From contig NZ_CAJYEB010000023.1 in the NCBI RefSeq assembly GCF_913773735.1, positions 186,001 through 250,000 of the forward strand: a stretch of 64,000 nucleotides of DNA, in the 5' to 3' direction. Below are positions 45,567-57,664 of this stretch, one piece after another. Positions within the stretch are counted from its first letter, which is position 1. Each line of letters starts with the position of its first letter. Both the position numbers and the translations under genes were made by a program. Source of the DNA: an uncultured Massilia sp. Lineage in GTDB: Bacteria > Pseudomonadota > Gammaproteobacteria > Burkholderiales > Burkholderiaceae_D. Under the pieces are notes generated by a model. That model saw only the letters and a list, made by a program, of their open reading frames with translations, had not been told where the DNA came from and searched no databases.

Positions 45567-46849
45567 GCATCGACTTCTGCGGCATCAAGTCGCCGAACCC
45601 CTTCTGGCTGGCGTCGGCGCCGCCGACCGACAAGGCCTACAACGTGGTGCGCGCCTTCGAGGCCGGCTGGGGCGGCGCCGTATGGAAGACGCTGGGCGAG
45701 GATCCGCCGGCCGTCAACGTCTCGTCGCGCTACTCGGCGCTCCACGGCCGCAACCGCGAGGTGATCGGCTTCAACAACATCGAGCTGATCACCGACCGCA
45801 GCCTGGAGATCAACCTGCGCGAGATCGCCCAGGTCAAGCGCGCCTGGCCCGACCGCGCGCTGGTCGTCTCGATGATGCTGCCCTGCGAGGAAGCGCCGTG
45901 GCGCGAGATCCTGCCGCTGGTGGAAGCCACCGGCGCCGACGGCATCGAACTGAACTTCGGCTGCCCGCACGGCATGCCCGAGCGCGGCATGGGCGCGGCG
46001 GTGGGGCAGCAGCCCGACCTGATCGAGCTGGTGACGCGCTGGTGCAAGACCTACACGCGGCTGCCGGTGATCGTCAAGCTGACCCCCAACATTACCGACG
46101 TGCGCGCGCCGGCCCGCGCCGCGCTGGCCGGCGGCGCCGACGCGGTCTCGCTGATCAACACGATCAACTCGATCACCCACCTGGACCTGGACCGCATGGT
46201 GGCCTTTCCCGTCGTCGGCGGTGCCAGCACGCACGGCGGCTACTGCGGCACCGCGGTCAAGCCGATCGCGCTGAACATGGTGGCCGAGATCGCGCGCGAT
46301 CCGGCGACGGCGCGGCTGCCGATCTCCGGCATCGGCGGCATCGGCAACTGGCGCGACGCCGCCGAATTCATCGCGCTGGGCGCCGGTTCGGTGCAAGTGT
46401 GCACCGCGGCGATGCTGCACGGCTTTCGCATCGTCGCGGAGATGCAGGACGGCCTGGCGCGCTGGATGGACAGCAAGGGCTACGCGAACATCGCCGCGTT
46501 CTCGCGCAAGGCCGTGCCCAACACCACCGACTGGAAATACCTGGACATGAATTACGAGGTGATCGCCCGCATCGACCAGGACAAGTGCATCGGCTGCGGC
46601 AAGTGCCACGTGGCCTGCGAGGACACCTCGCACCAGGCGGTGGCGCGCCTGGTCGTGGCCGGTCCCAAGGGAGAAGGGCGGCGTTACGAGGTGATCGAGC
46701 AGGAATGCGTGGGTTGCAACCTGTGCGAGATCACCTGTCCGGTCGAGGGCTGCATCACCATGGTGCCGCAGGAAAACGGCAAGCCCTACATGAACTGGAC
46801 GCAGGATCCGCGCAATCCGCGGGCGGAGGTGGCATCGGGCGAGGCATGA
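45554..46849 (+). CDS. preA: Dihydropyrimidine dehydrogenase, catalytic subunit
   Basis: 431 residues; the ATG at 45554 follows GGAGG and lies inside the end of preT. The FMN barrel (about 1-320) shows SPNPFWLASAPPTDKAYNV, ELNFGCPHGMPERGMG, VKLTPNITDV and SGIGGIGNWRDAAEFI. The catalytic cysteine loop is in the NFGCPHG region. The C-terminal part carries two 4Fe-4S clusters: CIGCGKCHVACED and CVGCNLCEITCPVEGC. It reduces uracil and thymine to the 5,6-dihydro forms in the cytoplasm, the first step of the reductive pathway. Last gene before a repeat element. Confidence 0.95.
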   Translation: MADLSIDFCGIKSPNPFWLASAPPTDKAYNVVRAFEAGWGGAVWKTLGEDPPAVNVSSRYSALHGRNREVIGFNNIELITDRSLEINLREIAQVKRAWPDRALVVSMMLPCEEAPWREILPLVEATGADGIELNFGCPHGMPERGMGAAVGQQPDLIELVTRWCKTYTRLPVIVKLTPNITDVRAPARAALAGGADAVSLINTINSITHLDLDRMVAFPVVGGASTHGGYCGTAVKPIALNMVAEIARDPATARLPISGIGGIGNWRDAAEFIALGAGSVQVCTAAMLHGFRIVAEMQDGLARWMDSKGYANIAAFSRKAVPNTTDWKYLDMNYEVIARIDQDKCIGCGKCHVACEDTSHQAVARLVVAGPKGEGRRYEVIEQECVGCNLCEITCPVEGCITMVPQENGKPYMNWTQDPRNPRAEVASGEA

Positions 46850-46892
46850 CGCCGTGCCGCCCGATTATCATGGCATCGTTTTTGCTGGTTGG

Positions 46893-46968
46893 ACGCGTGG
46901 ACAGCAGAGCTGTCCACCCTACGCGACGTGTCGTCCGAGTAGGGTGGACGGGTCTCCCGTCCACGCGT
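46893..46968. repeat. Family B repeat pair before the NCS1 permease gene
   Basis: Two inverted hairpin units: ACGCGTGGACAGC-AGA-GCTGTCCACCCTACG (split over 46893-46923) and TAGGGTGGACGGG-TCT-CCCGTCCACGCGT (46940-46968), separated by 16 bp. The pair faces the opposite way to the one at 28.0 kb (CCCTACG ends innermost). Confidence 0.8.
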
Positions 46969-47006
46969 GCAAGCGGCCATGATGGACCGAACCCGACGGA
47001 GACCCG

Positions 47007-48503
47007 ATGACTACCCCCGCAACGAACGACGAACTCTGGAACGAAGACCTGGCCCCCACCGGCCCGGCCCAGCGCACCTGGCGCTGGTACCACTTTGCCG
47101 CGCTATGGGTCGGCATGGTGATCAGCATTCCCGCCTACATGCTGGCCGCCAGCCTGATCGAAGGCGGGATGTCGGCCTGGCAGGCGGTGGCCACCGTGTT
47201 CTTCGCGAACGTGATCGTGCTGGTGCCGATGCTCTTGATCGGCCATGCCGGCACCAAGTACGGCATTCCCTACGCGGTGCTGGCGCGCGCCTCGTTCGGC
47301 ACGCGCGGCGCGCGGCTGCCGGCGCTGATGCGCGCCATCGTCGCCTGCGGCTGGTACGGCATCCAGACCTGGTTCGGCGGCAGCATGATCTACACGCTGC
47401 TGGGCGTGCTGCTGGGGGCGCCCATCGGCGCCGCCGCCATTCCCGGCCTGGGCATCAATGCCGGTCAGCTGGGCTGCTTCCTGGCGTTCTGGGCGATCCA
47501 GATGTACTTCATCGTGCACGGCATGGACGCGATCCGCAAGCTCGAGACCTGGACCGCGCCGCTGAAGATCGCGATCTGCTTCGTGCTGCTGTGGTGGGTC
47601 TACGACAAGGTGGGCGGCTTCGGCCCGCTGCTCGACCAGCCCTCGCAGTTCGTCGCCGGCGGCCCGAAGGCCGGCCTGTTCTGGAGCGTGTTCTGGCCCT
47701 CGCTGACCGCGATGATCGGCTACTGGGCCACGCTGGCGCTGAACATCCCCGACTTCACCCGCTTCGCCAAGACGCAGCGCGACCAGGTGGTGGGCCAGTC
47801 GCTGGGCCTGCCGCTGCCGATGGGCCTGCTGGCGGCGCTGGCGGTGACGGTCACCTCGGCCACCGTCGTCCTGTACGGCAAGGCGCTGTGGGATCCGGTC
47901 GACGTGGCCAGCCGCATGACCGGCGTCGCCGTGCTGGTGGCGCTGCTGATCCTGCTGATCGATACCGCCAGCGTCAACCTGGCCGCCAACCTGGTCGGTC
48001 CGGCCTACGATTTCTCGGCGCTGTCGCCCAGGGCCATCTCCTACCGCGCGGGCGGCTACATCACCGCCGGCATCGCGCTGGTCATGATGCCCTGGAAGAT
48101 CCTCGAGAAGAGCGAGAACTACATCTTCATCTGGCTCACCGGCTACTCGGCCCTGCTCGGGCCGATCGCGGGCATCCTGATCGTCGACTACTACTTCATC
48201 CGCAAGACCGAGCTGGCGGTCGACCAGCTGTACCGCGACGACGGCATCTATGCCTATGGCGCGGGGCCGCTGCGCGGCTGGAACGTGGCCGCCATCGTCG
48301 CCTTCGCCGCCGGCGTGCTGCCGAACCTGCCGGGCTTCCTGAACGCCGCGTTCCCGCAGGCGTTCCCGGACGTCGGCGCCGGCTTCAAGCTGCTCTATAC
48401 CTATGCCTGGTTCGTCGGGGTCGCGATCGCCGCGCTCGTGTACGGACTGATGATGAAGGGCCGCGCCGTGCCCGCGCTGCGGCCGGCCCGCACGCTCGAC
48501 TGA
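47007..48503 (+). CDS. NCS1-family nucleobase:cation symporter (uracil/allantoin/hydantoin type)
   Basis: 498 residues with about twelve membrane segments. The family is shown by NEDLAPTGPAQRTWRWYHFAALWVGM at the N-terminus, YGIPYAVLARASFGTRGARLPALMRAIVACGWYGIQTWFGG (helix 3 with the substrate Trp) and LALNIPDFTRFAKTQRDQVVGQSLGLP (helix 8 to 9 loop). Close relatives include Mhp1 and PucI. Placement between preA and dihydropyrimidinase indicates uptake of uracil, thymine or their dihydro forms with sodium or protons. It is preceded by a family B repeat and may have its own promoter. Confidence 0.93.
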   Translation: MTTPATNDELWNEDLAPTGPAQRTWRWYHFAALWVGMVISIPAYMLAASLIEGGMSAWQAVATVFFANVIVLVPMLLIGHAGTKYGIPYAVLARASFGTRGARLPALMRAIVACGWYGIQTWFGGSMIYTLLGVLLGAPIGAAAIPGLGINAGQLGCFLAFWAIQMYFIVHGMDAIRKLETWTAPLKIAICFVLLWWVYDKVGGFGPLLDQPSQFVAGGPKAGLFWSVFWPSLTAMIGYWATLALNIPDFTRFAKTQRDQVVGQSLGLPLPMGLLAALAVTVTSATVVLYGKALWDPVDVASRMTGVAVLVALLILLIDTASVNLAANLVGPAYDFSALSPRAISYRAGGYITAGIALVMMPWKILEKSENYIFIWLTGYSALLGPIAGILIVDYYFIRKTELAVDQLYRDDGIYAYGAGPLRGWNVAAIVAFAAGVLPNLPGFLNAAFPQAFPDVGAGFKLLYTYAWFVGVAIAALVYGLMMKGRAVPALRPARTLD

Positions 48504-49931
<1,428 letters not shown>

Positions 49932-49978
49932 GGGCGTATTCCATGCCGCGCCAGCGGCCCAATCACGAGGACAGCACC

Positions 49979-51253
49979 ATGAACGACCTGCGCATCGACG
50001 GCGACCGCCTGTGGCAATCCCTGATGGACCTGGCGCGCATCGGCGCCACCGAGAAAGGGGGCGTGAAGCGCCTCGCCCTGACCGACCTCGACCGCGAGGG
50101 CCGCGACCTGGTGATCTCCTGGGCGAAGGCCGAAGGGCTGGCCGTCACCGTCGACCGGATCGGCAACGTGTTCATGCGCCGCGCGGGCAGGCGGCCGGAC
50201 CTGGCGCCGGTCGTCACCGGCAGCCACATCGACACCCAGCCGACCGGCGGCAAGTTCGACGGCAACTACGGCGTGCTGGCCGGACTCGAGGTCGTGCGCA
50301 CGCTGAACCGCCACGGCGTCGTCACCGAGGCGCCCATCGAGGTGGCGTTCTGGACCAACGAGGAAGGCTCGCGCTTCGTGCCGGTGATGATGGGGTCCGG
50401 CGTGTTCTGCGGCGCCTTCAGCCTGGAAACCGCCTACGCGGCGCGCGACGTCGACGGCAGGTCGGTCGAGGAGGAACTGGCGCGCATCGGCTACCGCGGC
50501 GACGAGGTGCCGGGCGCGCATCCGATCGGCGCCTATTTCGAGGCCCACATCGAACAGGGACCGGTGCTCGAGGACGCCGGCCTGACGATCGGCGTGGTGC
50601 CGGCCGTGATGGGCCTGTCCTGGTACGACTGCACGGTGCTCGGCATGGAGGCGCATGCCGGCCCGACGCCGATGGGGCTGCGCCGCGACGCGCTGCAGGT
50701 GGCCACCCGCATCATGCAGGAAGTGGTGGCGATCGCCGAACGCCATCCGCCCTACGGCCGCGGCACGGTCGGCATGGTGCAGGTGTTCCCCAACAGCCGC
50801 AACGTGATCCCCGGCCGGGTCAAGTTCAGCATCGACCTGCGCAACGTCAGCGACGAGTTGCTGGCCCGGATGGACGCCGAGATCGCCGCCTGCGTCGCGC
50901 GCGTGCGGGCCGAGACCGGGCTGGACGTGGCGCTCGAGCGCGTGTCCCACGTGCCCGCCTGTCCGTTCGATCCCGACTGCGTGGCCGCCGTGCGCGGCGC
51001 CACCGCGCGCCTGGGCCACGCGTCGATGGACGTGGTGTCCGGGGCCGGCCACGACGCCGTCTACGTGGCGCGCCGCGCGCCCGCCGCGATGATCTTCGTG
51101 CCCTGCAAGGACGGCATCAGCCACAACGAGATCGAGGACGCCCGGCCCGACCACCTGGCGGCCGGCTGCAACGTGCTGCTGCACGCGATGCTGGAACGCG
51201 CGGGCGTGGTCGCCGTCGCCGGCCGGGAGGCGCTGGAGTTTATGCAGGAGTAA
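49979..51253 (+). CDS. N-carbamoyl-beta-alanine amidohydrolase (M20 hydantoinase/carbamoylase family)
   Basis: 424 residues from the ATG at 49979; the frame is open earlier only through hydA. Metal ligands: VTGSHIDTQPTGGKFDGNYGVLAG (His, Asp), FWTNEEGSRF (Glu) and EAHIEQGPVLED; late SGAGHDAVYVA supplies another His. The lid/dimer domain contains MEAHAGPTPMGLRRDA. It hydrolyses N-carbamoyl-beta-alanine or 3-ureidoisobutyrate to the beta-amino acid, ammonia and CO2, the third step of the pathway. The transaminase at the head of the cluster would then take over. It lies 47 bases after hydA. Confidence 0.93.
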   Translation: MNDLRIDGDRLWQSLMDLARIGATEKGGVKRLALTDLDREGRDLVISWAKAEGLAVTVDRIGNVFMRRAGRRPDLAPVVTGSHIDTQPTGGKFDGNYGVLAGLEVVRTLNRHGVVTEAPIEVAFWTNEEGSRFVPVMMGSGVFCGAFSLETAYAARDVDGRSVEEELARIGYRGDEVPGAHPIGAYFEAHIEQGPVLEDAGLTIGVVPAVMGLSWYDCTVLGMEAHAGPTPMGLRRDALQVATRIMQEVVAIAERHPPYGRGTVGMVQVFPNSRNVIPGRVKFSIDLRNVSDELLARMDAEIAACVARVRAETGLDVALERVSHVPACPFDPDCVAAVRGATARLGHASMDVVSGAGHDAVYVARRAPAAMIFVPCKDGISHNEIEDARPDHLAAGCNVLLHAMLERAGVVAVAGREALEFMQE

Positions 51254-51385
51254 TATTTTATTACCAAGTCGTGCCATGGCCGGCGCGGCGCGGAGATAGC
51301 ATACTGTCGGCGTGCGCCCGCACGGCGACGGTTGGCCGTCGTGGTTTTCCGCAGGGCAGCAGCGCTGATCACGGACAGGACCGAC

Positions 51386-53374
<1,989 letters not shown>

Positions 53375-53380
<6 letters not shown>

Positions 53381-53402
53381 ATCACGACGCCTGAATCACG
53401 AC
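53375..53402. repeat. Two 14-bp tandem repeats at the kinase stop codon
   Basis: GCCTGAATCACGAC occurs twice in tandem (53375-53388, 53389-53402), followed by a partial third copy. The first copy contains the TGA stop of the hybrid kinase. Probably a recent slippage duplication. Confidence 0.7.
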
Positions 53403-53470
53403 GCCTGAAACTTGCCGCGGCCGCCGCGGGCTGTTGTATCCTTTTTGCCAGTTCACGAAAAAGGATGTCC

Positions 53471-55285
53471 ATGACGTTTGCCATGTCCAGTGCCCTGTCC
53501 CTTGCCCTGACGCTCTGTTCGAGCGCCGCCATCGCCCTGGTGCCCGGCGCCATCGCGGCGGCCACCGCGCCCACGATCAGCCCCGCCGCGCGCCAGGTCG
53601 AGCGCCTGGCCGCGCGCTTCTACGACGCGCGCGCCCGCTTCGATCCGCTGCTGTACGCCACCGCCAACGGCGACGGCCGCTACGACGACCAGCTCGGCAT
53701 GGCCATCGCGCCGCAGGTGCGCGCGCGCTACCTGGCGCAGAACCATGCGCTGCTGGAGGAACTGGCGGCGGTGGATGCGCGGCGCCTGTCGGCGGACGAG
53801 CGGCTCAACCGCGACATCCTGGAAGCCGAGATCCGCAGCCAGCTCGACCTGGAGCGCTTCCCGGAGCACCTGCTGCCGCTGAACCACTTCGACAACGTGC
53901 CGAGCACCCTGGCCAACTATGCCGGCGGCACCGGATCCCAGCCCCTGGCGACGCCGGCGCAGTACCGCGCCTACCTGTCCCGGCTGGAGCAGCTGCCGGC
54001 CTGGATCGACCAGGCCGTCGCCAACATGCGGGAGGGCATCCGCAGGGGCGTGGTCCAGCCGAAGGCGATCACGCAAAAGATGCTGCCGCAGTTCCGCCAG
54101 CTGCGCAGCAGCGACCCGCAGGCCAGCGTGTTCGCCACCCCGGTGCGCGACATGCCGGCCAGCTTCGGCGACGCCGACCGGCGCGCGCTGGAGGCCGGCT
54201 ACCGCCAGGCGGCCGCGCGCATCGACGCGGCGCTCGGCCGGCTGGTGGCCTTCCTCGAGACGGACTACCTGGCCGCCGGACGCATCACGGCCGGCTACGG
54301 CGCGCTGCCGGACGGCGCCGCCTGGTACCGCGCGCGCATCCGCAACAACACCAACCTCGACCTGGCGCCGGAGCGCATCCACGCGCTCGGCCTGGAGGAA
54401 GTGCGGCGCATCCGCGCCGCGCTGGCGGCGCTGGCGCCCAAGCTCGGCTACGACCCGCTGGACGCCTTCCCGCAGTGGGTGGCGGCCCAGCGGCGCTTCA
54501 AGCCGTTTTCCAGCGACGCCCAGGTGCTGGAGCGCTACCGGGCGCTGTACGCGACCGTCGGCGCCACATTGCCGGACTACTTCACGCTGCTGCCGAAGGC
54601 CAGGCTCGACGTGCAGCTGGAGCCGGCACTGACGCGCGCCACCGCGTCCGACCACTACACCCCGGTCGCCGCCGACGGCTCCCATCTGGGTACCTTCTGG
54701 GCGGTCGTCAACGATCCGAAGGAATACAGCACGGTCGACATGACCACGCTGTTCCTGCACGAGGGCGTGCCGGGCCACCACCTGCATGCGGCGCTGCTGA
54801 AGGAATTGCCGCTGCCGGACTTCCGCAAGTTCTTCACCGAGCACCCGAGCGCGGCCGCCTACACCGAGGGCTGGGCGCTGTACGCCGAGACGCTGGGGAA
54901 GGAGTTCGGCCTGTACGAGGATCCGGCCGCCTACTATGGCCACCTGAACGACGAGCTGCTGCGCGCCGTGCGCCTGGTGGTCGACACCGGCATGCACGCC
55001 CAGGGCTGGTCGCGCGAGAAGGCGGTGGCGTATGCGATGCAGACGCTCGGCTACGACGAGGCGCAGGCGGTCAACCAGATCGAGCGCTACATGGTGTGGC
55101 CCGGCCAGGCGCTGAGCTACAAGATCGGCGCCATGAAGATCCTGGAACTGCGCGAGCGCGCGCGCCGCGCGCTGGGGCCGAAGTTCGACTACGCCGCCTT
55201 CCACGCGGTGGTGCTGGGCGCCGGCACGCTGCCGCTGCCGATCCTGGAAGCCCGGGTCGGGCGCTGGATCGCAACGGCGAAATAG
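53471..55285 (+). CDS. Exported DUF885 protein, putative metallopeptidase
   Basis: 604 residues. Of two close ATGs (53465, 53471) the second has the better distance to AAAAAGGA. A signal peptide (TFAMSSALSLALTLCSSAAIAL...) precedes the mature helical protein. The DUF885 signature is TLFLHEGVPGHHLHAALLKE with His430, Glu431, His436 and His437, probably a metal site. Further conserved stretches are YTEGWALYAETLGKEFGLYEDP and RYMVWPGQALSYKIGAMKILELRERA. Known relatives are thought to be zinc-dependent peptidases; substrate unknown. It starts a short plus-strand run with AraC and a serine hydrolase. Confidence 0.9.
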   Translation: MTFAMSSALSLALTLCSSAAIALVPGAIAAATAPTISPAARQVERLAARFYDARARFDPLLYATANGDGRYDDQLGMAIAPQVRARYLAQNHALLEELAAVDARRLSADERLNRDILEAEIRSQLDLERFPEHLLPLNHFDNVPSTLANYAGGTGSQPLATPAQYRAYLSRLEQLPAWIDQAVANMREGIRRGVVQPKAITQKMLPQFRQLRSSDPQASVFATPVRDMPASFGDADRRALEAGYRQAAARIDAALGRLVAFLETDYLAAGRITAGYGALPDGAAWYRARIRNNTNLDLAPERIHALGLEEVRRIRAALAALAPKLGYDPLDAFPQWVAAQRRFKPFSSDAQVLERYRALYATVGATLPDYFTLLPKARLDVQLEPALTRATASDHYTPVAADGSHLGTFWAVVNDPKEYSTVDMTTLFLHEGVPGHHLHAALLKELPLPDFRKFFTEHPSAAAYTEGWALYAETLGKEFGLYEDPAAYYGHLNDELLRAVRLVVDTGMHAQGWSREKAVAYAMQTLGYDEAQAVNQIERYMVWPGQALSYKIGAMKILELRERARRALGPKFDYAAFHAVVLGAGTLPLPILEARVGRWIATAK

Positions 55286-55298
55286 GGAGGGCCGGGCG

Positions 55299-56144
55299 AT
55301 GACGGTCCTGCTGCGCCCCGGCCAGTTCTACGGCGAGTGGCAGGACCGCCAGCAGGGCGGGGTGTTCGGCCTCAGCGTGCTCGCCGCCAGCGCGCCGGAG
55401 CACGAGGTGCGCCTGCACACGCACGAGGAGGCGCACTACGTGCTGGTGCTGGCCGGCGTCTACCTCTCGCAGGCGCGCGGCGCGCCGGCATGCGCGCCGG
55501 CGCCGGCCCTGGTCTACAACCCGCCCGGCACGACCCACCGCGACCGCTTCCTGGGCGGGCAGGGGCGCTTCATGGCGGTCTCGATCGATCCCGCGCGCCT
55601 GGACGGCGCCGACGAGCTGCGCGCGATCCCGGCCGGGGCCTGCTACCTGCAGCGGCCGCCCTGCCTGCGCAGCGCCTTCGGGCTGGCGCGCGCCATGCAC
55701 GGCGCGCCCGACGCCGCGCTGCTGGAGGCCGGCGTGTGGGAACTGCTCGCGCAGACCGACGCGGCGCCGGCGCGTGCGCTGCGCCAGCCGCCGGCCTGGC
55801 TGCGCCATGCCTATGCGGCCGTGATGGACGGCGCGGACGACGCCGGCCTGTCGATCGGCGCCGTGGCCGCCGCCGCCGGCGTGCACCCGGTGCACCTGGC
55901 GCGCGTGTTCCGCGACCTGCTGGGCTGCTCGCCGGGCGAGCTGCTGCGCTGGCGCCGCATCGAGCGCGCCTGCGCCCTGCTGCGCCGCCCCGGCCTGGGC
56001 ATCGCCGACATCGCCCTGGCGGCCGGCTTCGTCGACCAGAGCCACCTGACCCACGCCTTCCGCCAGCGCTTCGGCATGCCGCCCGGCGCCTGGCGCCGCC
56101 GCATGTTCGAAGGATACAAGACGCCGCCGCCGGCCCCCGGCTAG
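55299..56144 (+). CDS. AraC-family transcriptional regulator
   Basis: 281 residues. The N-terminal part is a cupin-like sensor (HTHEEAHYVLVLAGVYLSQARG and VYNPPGTTHRDRFLGGQGRFM). The C-terminal AraC DNA-binding domain (about 178-275) has two helix-turn-helix parts: LSIGAVAAAAGVHPVHLARVFRDLLGCSPGELLRWRRIE and IADIALAAGFVDQSHLTHAFRQRFGMPPGAWRRR. It starts 13 bases after the DUF885 gene and ends 30 bases before the serine hydrolase gene, so it may regulate one or both. Ligand unknown. Confidence 0.92.
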   Translation: MTVLLRPGQFYGEWQDRQQGGVFGLSVLAASAPEHEVRLHTHEEAHYVLVLAGVYLSQARGAPACAPAPALVYNPPGTTHRDRFLGGQGRFMAVSIDPARLDGADELRAIPAGACYLQRPPCLRSAFGLARAMHGAPDAALLEAGVWELLAQTDAAPARALRQPPAWLRHAYAAVMDGADDAGLSIGAVAAAAGVHPVHLARVFRDLLGCSPGELLRWRRIERACALLRRPGLGIADIALAAGFVDQSHLTHAFRQRFGMPPGAWRRRMFEGYKTPPPAPG

Positions 56145-56174
56145 ACTGCCGTTTTTTCCGTCACGGGAGGCACC

Positions 56175-57218
56175 ATGAAACGATGGATGGGATGGGCGAC
56201 GGGCCTGTTGCTGTGCGCGGGCGTGCAGGCGGCCGACTTCGACGCCGTCACCGCCGCGGTGGGCGCGGGCGAGTTCAAGCAGGTCACCAGCGTGCTGGCG
56301 GCGCGCCACGGCAAGGTGGTCTACGAGCATTACTTCGATGCCGGCGGGGCCGCCGCGCTGCGCAACACCCGCTCGGTGACCAAGACGGTGGCCGGCATGC
56401 TGGTCGGCGCCGCCGTCGAACGCGGCCTGCTGCGCGTCGACAGCCCGGTGCTGCCGTGGTTCGAAGACCGCATGCCGCTGGCGCACCCGGACCCGCGCAA
56501 GGCGCGCATCACGGTCGAGGACCTGCTGACCATGAGTTCCCTGCTCGAATGCGACGACGACAACCAGTACTCGCGCGGCAACGAGGAGCGCATGTACCTG
56601 GTCGAGGACTGGAGCCGCTTCTACCTCGACCTGCCGGTGCGCGGCTTTCCCGACTGGGTGCCGACGCCCGACAAGCAGCCCTACGGACGCGCGTTCAGCT
56701 ATTGCACGGCCGGCGTCACGCTGCTCGGCCCCATCCTGGAGCGCGCCACGCGGCGCAGCGTGCCGGACTTCGCCGACGAGGTGCTGTTCAAGCCGCTGGG
56801 CATCGCGGACGTCAAGTGGCAGATCCAGCCGCTGGGCACGGCGATGACGGGCGGCAGCCTGGGCCTGCGCACCCGCGACCTGTGGAAGCTGGGGCAGCTC
56901 TACCTGGACGGCGGCCGCTGGCAGGGCCGCCAGGTGCTGGCGCCGGACTGGGTGCGCCGTTCGATCGCGCCGCACGCCAACGCGCGCGAAGGCGTCGACT
57001 ACGGCTACCTGTGGTGGCTGCAGCCGTTCGCGCTGGACGGGAAGCCGGTGGCCAGCTACGCGATGTCGGGCATGGGCGGCAACAAGGTCTACGTGCTGCC
57101 GGCGCTGGACGCGGTGGTCGTGGTCACCACCACCAACTACCAGGTGCGCGGCGCGCACCAGCTGTCCGAGAAACTCCTGGGCGACCTGGTGCTGCCGGCG
57201 CTGGTGGCGCGGCGCTGA
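56175..57218 (+). CDS. Exported serine hydrolase, beta-lactamase/class C-like fold
   Basis: 347 residues with a short signal peptide (LLLCAGVQAA, residues 11-20). The SxxK nucleophile motif is present (Ser67 to Lys70, RSVTKTVAGM), as are the surrounding regions DSPVLPWFEDRMPLAHPDPRKARITVEDLLTMSSLLECDD and GLRTRDLWKLGQLYLDGGRWQG. The usual second motif Y-x-N appears as Tyr-Cys-Thr (FSYCTAGV), so the Asn is missing. A late GMGGNKVYV replaces the KTG-like third motif. Such proteins include esterases and peptide amidases; the altered motif makes classical beta-lactamase activity unlikely. Confidence 0.88.
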   Translation: MKRWMGWATGLLLCAGVQAADFDAVTAAVGAGEFKQVTSVLAARHGKVVYEHYFDAGGAAALRNTRSVTKTVAGMLVGAAVERGLLRVDSPVLPWFEDRMPLAHPDPRKARITVEDLLTMSSLLECDDDNQYSRGNEERMYLVEDWSRFYLDLPVRGFPDWVPTPDKQPYGRAFSYCTAGVTLLGPILERATRRSVPDFADEVLFKPLGIADVKWQIQPLGTAMTGGSLGLRTRDLWKLGQLYLDGGRWQGRQVLAPDWVRRSIAPHANAREGVDYGYLWWLQPFALDGKPVASYAMSGMGGNKVYVLPALDAVVVVTTTNYQVRGAHQLSEKLLGDLVLPALVARR

Positions 57219-57222
57219 GGCC

Positions 57223-57654
57223 TCACGCGTCGTGCAGGTAGCCGCGCGCGGCGGCCGCGGCCTGGTCCTCGAAGAGGGCCATCGCCGTCGTCATGCGCCG
57301 GAAACCGAGGCTGGCGTAGAAGCCTTCCTTGCCGGGCGCGGCGTACAGGATGACCTTCTTGTGCCCGCGCGCGCAATCGAGCAGCGCGGCGACGAGCTGC
57401 CTGCCCAGCCCCGTGCCCTGGTAGGCGGGCAGCAGGGCGACGTCGCACAGGTAGGCGACGTCGATGCCGTCGGCCAGCACGCGGCCGGCGCCCACCAGCC
57501 GGTCGGCGTCGAACACGAAGCGCTTGAACATGCTGTTGCCGAACGCGGTGCGCAGCAGGGCCGGCTCCTTGTGCGCCAGCGGCGCCGCGCGGTACAGCGC
57601 GGACAGTTCGTCCCAGTCGACGCGGTCGGTCGAGTCGGTCCAGGTCAGGTGCAT
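57223..57654 (-). CDS. GNAT acetyltransferase
   Basis: 143 residues. The sequence AYLCDVALLPAYQGTGLGRQLVAALLDCARGHKKVILYAAPGKEGFYASLGFRRM contains the acetyl-CoA-binding R/QxxGxG/A loop as QGTGLGRQL and the usual late FYxxLGF. The N-terminal WDELSALYRAAPLAHKE and FVFDADRLVGAGRVLADG resemble the arylalkylamine/aminoglycoside-like subgroup. Target unknown. It lies 10 bases after the OHCU-allantoate fusion gene on the same strand and is probably co-transcribed. Confidence 0.9.
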   Translation of the reverse strand: MHLTWTDSTDRVDWDELSALYRAAPLAHKEPALLRTAFGNSMFKRFVFDADRLVGAGRVLADGIDVAYLCDVALLPAYQGTGLGRQLVAALLDCARGHKKVILYAAPGKEGFYASLGFRRMTTAMALFEDQAAAAARGYLHDA

Positions 57655-57664
57655 GGCGCGGTCC

